Assembly (NCBI GenBank): GCA_009699665.1
Contig: WLNS01000078.1
Span: forward strand, 1 to 6,193
Source of the DNA: Actinomycetota bacterium
Lineage (GTDB): Bacteria > Actinomycetota > Actinomycetes > Actinomycetales > Microbacteriaceae
DNA: 6,193 nt
Reading direction: 5' to 3'
Shown here: positions 1-5,547 of the stretch, in pieces
How the letters are laid out: the number at the start of each line of letters is the position of its first letter
Position numbering within the stretch: position 1 is the stretch's first letter
Translations under genes and position numbers: made by a program
Notes under the pieces: model-generated
Database searches by the model: none
What the model was told of the DNA's origin: nothing
The model's input: the letters and a program-made list of their open reading frames with translations, nothing else

Positions 1-204
1 AGTCGACATCGCGGCGCTCCTGTTGGCTTAAGAGACCGCCAGCGAAACGGAGATTGAGAGGAGCCATTGGCCCAAGCGCGTAGCGGTTGGGTAGCCAATT
101 GCGACTCACAATTTGCGCAATAAAGAGGTCTGCGCGAAGCGCAGTCAACGCAACGCGCACAATCGATCACAAATCTCTAGATAATCTCGATCTAGGTGCT
201 ACCG
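1..204. other. Left-edge region without a convincing gene; short inverted repeats
   Basis: I see no complete gene here. In plus frame 2, positions 2-31 read as nine codons ending VDIAALLLA and then TAA, which could be the tail of a gene entering from the left, but nine codons cannot establish that. The remainder is rich in short perfect inverted repeats: 98-103 with 116-121 (ATTGCG/CGCAAT), 130-135 with 139-144 (CTGCGC/GCGCAG) and 177-182 with 190-195 (CTAGAT/ATCTAG). There is also an 8-bp palindrome, CGCTAGCG, at 203-210 that covers the stop codon of the neighbouring minus-strand gene. No tRNA cloverleaf or transposon end is recognisable. Confidence 0.4.
130..144 (-). terminator. Possible hairpin terminator downstream of the 205-672 gene
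   Basis: A perfect 6-bp GC-rich stem (CTGCGC/GCGCAG) closes on a three-base loop, which reads TTC on the minus strand. It lies about 60 bases past the stop codon of the minus-strand gene. On the minus strand it is followed by ACCTCTTTATT, which is only moderately T-rich, so this is at best a weak intrinsic terminator. A second, AT-richer hairpin (177-195) sits 10 bases after the same stop codon and could play that role instead. Confidence 0.25.
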
Positions 205-672
205 CTAGCGAGGGGTTGAACTGTCCCCTGATGTAGCCAAGGCAAGTTGAACACGCGGCATTTGCCGGCTCAAGAGCCAGAACACCCGCTGTGCTGTGGA
301 AAAAGCGGACGATGCAGCGTCTGTAGCGGCTCGGACTTCGAGCGCTTCAATCTCTCTTTGGCCGGCCTTCATGGATTTTGACAGCTCGTTCGTTAGCGCC
401 TCGAACTCATCGATGTCCGTCACTCGCAGATTGTGTTCCGTGAGGATCGCCTGAGTGGTCTCATCATCAGGCGTGATGATTCGAGATGCAGAAATCGCCT
501 CATCTCTAAAATCTGTAAGTGCAATATTGAGGACTGGAGCGTCGTATTCCTCAGCGCCGGAGGCGATTGCGCCTTTTGCCGTACAGCGGAGAATGCGAAT
601 ACGTTCTACCCCAAAACGAACAGAACTCGTGATGGTGTAAGGCAGCCGCGAATCTGTTTTGAAGTCAATCAC
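205..672 (-). CDS. Hypothetical protein, 155 residues
   Basis: I do not recognise this protein. The reading frame starts at GTG (670-672), the only start codon available before the upstream in-frame stop at 730-732. It is preceded on the minus strand by a purine-rich GGAAGG eight bases upstream, a passable ribosome binding site. Residues 1-85 look mixed alpha/beta, with short alternating hydrophobic runs such as VLNIALTDF. Residues about 86-140 are rich in Glu, Ala, Lys and Gln with few breakers, and are probably a long helix or short coiled coil. There is no signal peptide, clear membrane segment, cysteine cluster or catalytic motif. Plus-strand frames across this stretch give poor, Arg/Ser/Cys-rich proteins, which favours the minus frame. 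It points away from the exonuclease gene, so the two would be transcribed separately. A real but uncharacterised gene is likely, not certain. Confidence 0.55.
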   Translation of the reverse strand: MIDFKTDSRLPYTITSSVRFGVERIRILRCTAKGAIASGAEEYDAPVLNIALTDFRDEAISASRIITPDDETTQAILTEHNLRVTDIDEFEALTNELSKSMKAGQREIEALEVRAATDAASSAFSTAQRVFWLLSRQMPRVQLALATSGDSSTPR

Positions 673-730
673 GATGAAAGCCTTCCACCAACTCTTCCTG
701 TCCCAGGCACGCTTTAATGGATCGCGTAAC

Positions 731-736
731 TATGAT
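731..736 (+). promoter_or_regulatory. Candidate -10 element for the exonuclease gene
   Basis: TATGAT differs from the consensus TATAAT at one base. It would place the transcription start near 743, about 27 bases before the preferred ATG at 770. No good -35 hexamer lies 16-18 bases upstream (around 707-714), although many actinobacterial promoters rely mainly on the -10. If real, it rules out the upstream starts at 659, 674 and 740 as major translation starts. Confidence 0.25.
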
Positions 737-769
737 GACATGCGGAGTCTCCTAAACAATGAGGATGGG

Positions 770-2113
770 ATGATGGAGTCGAGGCGCGGTGGCTTTGCAA
801 TTGTCGATGTTGAGACAACTGGCTTCAGCGCGCGGACTGATCGCATCGTAGAGATTGGGCTCGTTTTAGCGGACTCTGACGGCGAAGCGTACGACTCGTG
901 GACATGCCGATTTAACCCTGAAGGTCCGGTTGGCCCGACCCATATCCACGGCATCACTGATGCCGATGTGGCGAACGCACCGCTTTTTGCAGACACGATC
1001 TTGGACCTTGTTGCATTACTTCGCGGCAATGCATTCGTCGCTCATAATGCGAATTTCGACATTGCGTTTTTACGTGCCGAATTCGAACGTGCCGGGTGGG
1101 ATTTCCCTCGTGTACCGGTTTTTTGCACCATGGACGAGAGTTGGTATTTCCTGCCCAACCTTCAGCAACACAAGCTTGCTGACTGCTGCATGGAGATTGG
1201 CATCACTCAGGAGCGACAGCACTCTGCCATTCACGATGCCGAGGCAACAGCCAAGATCCTCCGTTATTTTCTGGATCCGAGACTGCAACCAACGGTTCGC
1301 CCGGAACACAACGGCCTCACTACAGCGGCAATGAGTGTCGAGTGGCCAAATGGGCCGTGCAGGGACAGGATTGTCCAGGAACCGCGATCTGGTGGCCCAC
1401 AACAGAACTGGCGAAACTGGAAAAAACGCGGCCAGTCCAGCCCACTAATCAAAACACTCGATGCATTCGCGCTTGCCAGCGCCATCGACGCTGGTTCGCC
1501 CACGAATTCGAAGGCCTACTTGGCACTGCTACTAGAAGTTCTTGAGGATGGAGTGATCACAGCGAACGAGGGCTTCACACTCGCTGACTTGGCACAGATG
1601 TATGACCTCTCGAAAGACGAGATTAGCGCTGCGCACCGGGGCTTCCTAACTGCACTCGCACATGAGGCACTCGCAGACGAGACGGTCTCACGCGAAGAGC
1701 GAGAAGAGCTGAAGCACACCGCCCGACTACTTGACATGCCGGAATCCATGGTTACTGATGTCGTGAATGTCGCCCGCGCAATAAGAATTGCTCATCGTAG
1801 TGACGAATTGATTCCCGTAGAGCTTCCTGAAAACTGGCTCCTTGGCGAACCGCTTCGTGTTGGCGACCGTGTCGCATTCACCGGCGGTGACCAGGCACAA
1901 CGCGACGAACTAGAGGCGTGTGCCAAGGAATTAGGTGTTCGTGTTATGAGCTCTGTCTCTGGGAAAACGACCATGCTCATCACCGACGGCGAATTTTCGG
2001 GTACTAAAGCAAATGCCGCTCGCGCTAACGGCACCCGCCTTGTCCACCCCGACGAATTCCGAATACTTCTTGACTACATTCAGCCCTCACTTGTAATTGC
2101 TAAGGATCGTTAA
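770..2113 (+). CDS. DEDDh (DnaQ-like) 3'-5' exonuclease with TerB-like middle and C-terminal BRCT domain
   Basis: The protein has 447 residues if it starts at ATG 770. Residues 8-168 form a DnaQ/RNase T-type exonuclease: motif I VDVETTG (D13, E15), the HGI motif at 60-62, motif II HNANFD (D97) and motif III with H151 and D156 spaced as in the DNA polymerase III epsilon subunit. All five DEDDh residues are present, so a two-metal 3'-5' exonuclease is expected. Residues about 170-240 look like a linker. Residues 245-345 are helical, with two acidic loops 43 residues apart (D260xxITxxE267 and D303xxVSxxE310), resembling TerB-like domains. Residues 362-440 are a BRCT domain of the NAD-dependent ligase type (GDRVAFTGG, SGKTTMLITDG, GTKANAARANG), probably for DNA-end or partner binding. 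I chose ATG 770 because GAGG (761-764) lies five bases upstream and the domain begins immediately after it. In-frame alternatives are TTG 659, ATG 674 and ATG 740; the first would overlap the divergent gene. Base composition is more AT-rich than that of the helicase gene. The role is probably DNA repair or defence; the actual substrate is unknown. Confidence 0.88.
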   Translation: MMESRRGGFAIVDVETTGFSARTDRIVEIGLVLADSDGEAYDSWTCRFNPEGPVGPTHIHGITDADVANAPLFADTILDLVALLRGNAFVAHNANFDIAFLRAEFERAGWDFPRVPVFCTMDESWYFLPNLQQHKLADCCMEIGITQERQHSAIHDAEATAKILRYFLDPRLQPTVRPEHNGLTTAAMSVEWPNGPCRDRIVQEPRSGGPQQNWRNWKKRGQSSPLIKTLDAFALASAIDAGSPTNSKAYLALLLEVLEDGVITANEGFTLADLAQMYDLSKDEISAAHRGFLTALAHEALADETVSREEREELKHTARLLDMPESMVTDVVNVARAIRIAHRSDELIPVELPENWLLGEPLRVGDRVAFTGGDQAQRDELEACAKELGVRVMSSVSGKTTMLITDGEFSGTKANAARANGTRLVHPDEFRILLDYIQPSLVIAKDR

Positions 2114-2290
2114 TCACGGAATCGTTCGGAGTCACGCGCACCGACCGAAGAGACCTCCAAAACCCCGACGAAGATAACTCGGATACTGGTTTCTGAGTTA
2201 GGCTCGAGCGCGATAAAAGCCATCCGATCTGGGAAACACCAAACCGTCTTCTGGAACGCTTTCACCGTTGCGGTCAAGGGCGTTATCCCC
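2114..2290. other. Convergent intergenic gap with a weak hairpin
   Basis: This 177-base gap separates the ends of the exonuclease gene (+) and the helicase gene (-). An 8-bp stem with one G-T pair (2175-2182 with 2193-2200, loop 2183-2192) is the only structure I see. Neither strand shows a T-run directly after it, although the minus strand has TTTT about ten bases beyond. It could be a weak bidirectional terminator. A minus-strand frame stays open through the gap but gives no recognisable protein. Confidence 0.35.
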
Positions 2291-5200
2291 TTACCCCACG
2301 GCAGCAACAGACGCGCGCAGAACCGCTTCCGGCATCGGCGTCCGCAGTCGCCACGTGATCCCAACGGGCTTCGAGCTCTCGTGCTGAACATAATCGACCG
2401 CACCAAGGAAGCTGAAAGGCGCAGTCATTCCCGCATCTGTCGTGGTGGTCTCTCGCACGAGCAAGAAGACATTGTCGCCGTTCGCTCGATGGTTGAGGTA
2501 ACGCTGGACAGTTGGTGTGCTCGGGCTCTGCACGCTTTGGGTCTCCCAATGAAAGAGCGTGCGCGAAATCGCGTAGTCGCGGTACTGGGTCGAGGGGGAG
2601 AACCTCGCCTCGCTCTTATTGAGTGTCACGAAGAAGAAGTCCGACTTGAGATCCGGCATGTGCAGTGGACCTTCACGAAAACGGTACGGCGCTTGGGGTG
2701 TGCTTCTCCCAATTGCGGCTAGAACATCGCTGCGCGAATAGACACCATGGACATTGAGTGGCACTTGCGCTGGCAGCTCGGCACACGTCGCAACGAGACG
2801 ATCGCTGCGATCTCCGTGGTACTCCAGAATCGACTGCAGGTCCCAATGCGCTGCGGCCGTCTGCCATAGGCGGGCCAGTCCATCACGCATCCCCACGACT
2901 CGGGCCGGGTCGTCGCCCCAGAGTCCATGGTGCATCATCGCCAGCATGCGCTGTTGACGGACGTTGAGCGATTCGAGATCCGGCGGCGATGGTTGCGAGA
3001 GCAACTCGCGATAGAAGGCGACGCGTTCGGCATCGTCGACGTGCAGCATGCGACCAACGGCCTTAATGAGACGCTCCTCGTCCGCGCTCGCAGGCACGTC
3101 CTTCGTAGCGGCCATGCGGTGCAGTCCATTCCAACCAGGTCGGCCACCTCGATACAGGTCAACGAGTTCTCGACCGGTCTCATCAAGGTATACCTCGAGC
3201 GTTGCATCTGCCCCGACCTGTTTTAGATCAAGCACCAGGTCGTTGACACGGGATCCGACACTCGCCTTGATGTTTGCGAGCACTGAATCTCGGGCCACGC
3301 GATCCAACTCAAAGTGAACGCCTGCTGGCAACGTTTCGAAGCTGCTCTCGAGGCCTTCAATGAGCTTCTTGCGACTGAGTCCGAGCATGCCCGAATACCG
3401 GGACGCAAAGCGAAACTCTTTGCGTTGGTTCCCAATAAAGTCGAGGACCGTACAGACGCTCTTGCCATCACAACGTCGCAGACCTCGCCCGAGCTGCTGG
3501 AGGAAGACAGTCGCCGACTCGGTCGGGCGCAACATAAGGATGGTGTCCACGGCGGGGAGGTCAACGCCCTCATTGAAGACGTCGACGGAGAAGAGGCAGT
3601 TGATCTGCCCAGTAAGGAGGCGCGTGAGCGCCTGGTCGCGCTCATCCTTCGGTGTCGAGCCATCAACACTGGCGCTGGGAATGCCTCGCTCGTTGAAACG
3701 ACGAGCCATGAAGCGTGCATGCTCAACGCTCACGCAGAACCCGAGCGCCTTCATAGCCAGCGGGTCGGTCACGTAGCGCTGCACCTGCTGCAGCACTCGG
3801 ACCACGCGAGCGTCGTCTGCGGTGTAGAGCTTCTCGAGCTCGCCCGTGTCGTACCCCGACGAGCGCCACTTCACGGCCGAGAGATCGGTGCCGTCGTTGA
3901 TGCCAAAGTAGTGGAATGGTGCGAGCAGCGATTTGTCGAGCGCCTCCCAGAGGCGAATCTCTGCTGCCATCCGCCCACCGAACCATCTGAGAATGTCCTT
4001 GCCGTCGGTACGCTCAGGCGTAGCGGTGAGGCCGAGGAGCACCTTCGGCTTGAAGTGCTCGAGGATCCGCTTGTACGTAGCAGCGGCAGCGTGGTGAAAC
4101 TCGTCGATGATCACGACATCAAAATGGTCCGGAGGGAGCTCGTTAAGGTCGACGTTCTTGAGCGATTGAACGCTTGCGAATACATGCCGCCACTGATCAG
4201 GCCGCTCGCCACCGACGTACAGCTCACCGAACGCTGGCAGGCGCGTTGCATTCTGGAAGACCTGCTGCGACTGACGCAGGATCTCACCGCGGTGAGCCAC
4301 GAAGAGCAGCGAGGCATCGCCGCCAAGTTGGGTGCGTAGCCGTTGGTAGTCGAGCGCGGCAATGATCGTCTTTCCAGTGCCCGTCGCCGCGACGACGAGG
4401 TTCTGCCAACGGTTGTGCCGGTGGCGTTCCGCGTCGAGCCGTTCGAGAATCGCGCGCTGAAATGGGTACGGATTGATGTCGAGCATCAGCGCAGGCGCTT
4501 CGCCAGCCTGAGGGCGGTCCATTGCCGCAGCAAGCGCCTGCTTAAACTCGTCCTTGTCGTAGCCGGAGACGTGCTCGTCCTCCCAGAGCGTGGCGAAGGC
4601 AACGCGGAATCGCTCGAGCATCACCGGCGTCTCGGCCTGCGCCAATCTCACGTTCCACTCAAGCCCATCGACGAGCGCGCTGTACGAGAGGTTTGAGCTG
4701 CCGATGTAGGCCGTGGAGAGACCAGAGCGCCGCTCAAACAACCAGGCCTTCGCATGCAGCCGAGTCGCCTGCGTCTCATACGACACCTTGATCTCCGCGC
4801 CGATCCCGTGCAACTCCTCGAGCGCGCGGACCTCTGTCGCAGCACAGTACGTGGTTGTGATCACACGAAGTCGGCCGCCGCGTGCCGTGAAGTCACGCAA
4901 GGCATCGAGCACGATGCGCACGCCACTCCATTTGAGGAACGCGCAGAGCAGCAGAATCTCATCGGCAGATTCGATCTCGAGCAGCAGTTCCTGACCGATG
5001 CTCGGCTCTCGCTTGCCGTTGACCAGCAACGCACTCGAGCGCAATGGAGCAAACGGGCGCTCGGGGACATGATGAGCCGGGCCGGGGCCAGGAATTGCCA
5101 GCAACTCCTCAGCCGACTCCGCGACAAGGTCGCCCGCCTCAAGGTCGGCATGCTCGCGAAGCACCTGCAGAACTGCGTTCGTGAGTTCTACTTGCTTTGA

Positions 5201-5410
5201 AAGCTTCTCAACCGGGGTGCCCTTCGCCTCGCCAGCCTGCACGAGTGCGCGGCGAACCAGCGTCGAGACGTGCTGGGTTAGGGCCTCGTCGGCATCAACG
5301 GGGTTGAGCGCGCGTAGCTTTGCGTCGGATCGACCGGCGAGCGCCTGCTCAAGCGCCTCGGTGACAACGTGCTCGTACAGGCCAGGTGCAAGATCTAGCG
5401 GATTATCCAT
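2291..5410 (-). CDS. PLD-nuclease / superfamily 2 DEAD-DEAH helicase / DUF3427 protein
   Basis: A complete 1039-residue protein. Residues 1-110 are a helical N-terminus whose start (LAPGLYEHVVTEAL) is typical of this family. Residues 120-290 form a phospholipase-D-like nuclease domain with one HxK motif (H219, K221) and the following GSSNLS (237-242). The usual Asp of HxKx4D is E226. Residues 310-480 are helicase domain 1: Walker A ATGTGKT (342-348), motif Ia VAHR (371-374), the DEFHH box (436-440) and motif III TATP (462-465). Residues 530-665 are helicase domain 2, ending in motif VI QQLGRGLRR (638-646). Residues about 690-1037 match DUF3427, including FHWETQ (953-958), YLNH, LLVRE and the PFSFLG stretch before the C-terminus. 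This is an ATP-driven DNA translocase or helicase related in its core to RadD/YejH and restriction-type helicases, joined to a nuclease that would normally dimerise to pair its two HxK motifs. The ATG at 5410 has no clear ribosome binding site, but no start codon lies between it and the upstream in-frame stop at 5444-5446. It is divergent from the DUF2075 gene. The likely role is phage defence or DNA repair; the substrate is unknown. Confidence 0.93.
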   Translation of the reverse strand: MDNPLDLAPGLYEHVVTEALEQALAGRSDAKLRALNPVDADEALTQHVSTLVRRALVQAGEAKGTPVEKLSKQVELTNAVLQVLREHADLEAGDLVAESAEELLAIPGPGPAHHVPERPFAPLRSSALLVNGKREPSIGQELLLEIESADEILLLCAFLKWSGVRIVLDALRDFTARGGRLRVITTTYCAATEVRALEELHGIGAEIKVSYETQATRLHAKAWLFERRSGLSTAYIGSSNLSYSALVDGLEWNVRLAQAETPVMLERFRVAFATLWEDEHVSGYDKDEFKQALAAAMDRPQAGEAPALMLDINPYPFQRAILERLDAERHRHNRWQNLVVAATGTGKTIIAALDYQRLRTQLGGDASLLFVAHRGEILRQSQQVFQNATRLPAFGELYVGGERPDQWRHVFASVQSLKNVDLNELPPDHFDVVIIDEFHHAAAATYKRILEHFKPKVLLGLTATPERTDGKDILRWFGGRMAAEIRLWEALDKSLLAPFHYFGINDGTDLSAVKWRSSGYDTGELEKLYTADDARVVRVLQQVQRYVTDPLAMKALGFCVSVEHARFMARRFNERGIPSASVDGSTPKDERDQALTRLLTGQINCLFSVDVFNEGVDLPAVDTILMLRPTESATVFLQQLGRGLRRCDGKSVCTVLDFIGNQRKEFRFASRYSGMLGLSRKKLIEGLESSFETLPAGVHFELDRVARDSVLANIKASVGSRVNDLVLDLKQVGADATLEVYLDETGRELVDLYRGGRPGWNGLHRMAATKDVPASADEERLIKAVGRMLHVDDAERVAFYRELLSQPSPPDLESLNVRQQRMLAMMHHGLWGDDPARVVGMRDGLARLWQTAAAHWDLQSILEYHGDRSDRLVATCAELPAQVPLNVHGVYSRSDVLAAIGRSTPQAPYRFREGPLHMPDLKSDFFFVTLNKSEARFSPSTQYRDYAISRTLFHWETQSVQSPSTPTVQRYLNHRANGDNVFLLVRETTTTDAGMTAPFSFLGAVDYVQHESSKPVGITWRLRTPMPEAVLRASVAAVG

Positions 5411-5446
5411 TGCTGTAGAGGTCGGGCGCCATGGACAGGCAGCTTA

Positions 5447-5475
5447 CGCGAAATAATGTTGACGAACTATTCGCG
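5447..5475. repeat. Inverted repeat CGCGAA-N17-TTCGCG, possible operator
   Basis: The 6-bp arms are perfect (5447-5452 and 5470-5475), and two more bases per arm (TA/TA) pair if one A is bulged on the left. The centre falls on the TTGACG -35-like element and next to the leftward -10-like TAAGCT, where a bound repressor would block both promoters. A 6-bp dyad of this span can arise by chance in GC-rich DNA. Confidence 0.3.
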
Positions 5476-5485
5476 CCACCGTAAA

Positions 5486-5506
5486 CGTTCAGCGGTCCCG
5501 TTCAGC
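5486..5506 (+). repeat. Direct repeat CGTTCAGC, two copies
   Basis: Two exact 8-bp copies (5486-5493 and 5499-5506) begin 13 bases apart between the -35-like TTGACG and the DUF2075 start codon. Spacing near one helical turn suits a protein binding to one face of the DNA, but two copies alone are weak evidence. Confidence 0.3.
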
Positions 5507-5547
5507 AAATCGCCACCCACCCCTACGCCGTGTCACAATCACAACGG

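Larger units (their letters stand above)
5411..5547. promoter_or_regulatory. Shared divergent control region of the helicase and DUF2075 genes
   Basis: This gap must hold the promoters of both divergent genes. Rightward: TTGACG (5459-5464) is a good -35 match, followed 17 bases later by TAAACG (5482-5487), a poor -10. Leftward: TAAGCT (minus strand of 5441-5446) fits TANNNT about 31 bases before the helicase ATG, with no good -35. An inverted repeat CGCGAA/TTCGCG (5447-5452 and 5470-5475) flanks the TTGACG. An 8-bp direct repeat CGTTCAGC occurs at 5486-5493 and 5499-5506 (13-bp period). Either could bind a regulator acting on both genes. Neither start codon has a convincing ribosome binding site, so leaderless or weak translation is possible. 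No regulator gene is in the window. Confidence 0.4.

Noticed and set aside
433..717. Plus-strand frames (433-717 and 455-640) opposite the small hypothetical gene
   Set aside because: Their Ser/Arg/Cys-rich translations look like shadows, and the minus-strand frame has better composition and a plausible start.
2110..2265. A roughly 50-codon minus-strand frame filling the convergent gap, with GTG or ATG starts
   Set aside because: It has no recognisable product, no ribosome binding site and unremarkable codon use. The helicase already ends where DUF3427 proteins normally end, so it is not a frameshifted tail.
3314..4339. A 341-codon plus-strand open frame
   Set aside because: It lies wholly antisense to the helicase core, whose motifs are intact. 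The product has no recognisable domain, and long antisense frames are expected opposite GC-rich genes.
2291..5410. Assigning the helicase to DISARM, BREX or RadD by name
   Set aside because: The PLD domain, helicase core and DUF3427 are shared with or resemble parts of several systems, but no partner specific to any of them is in the window.
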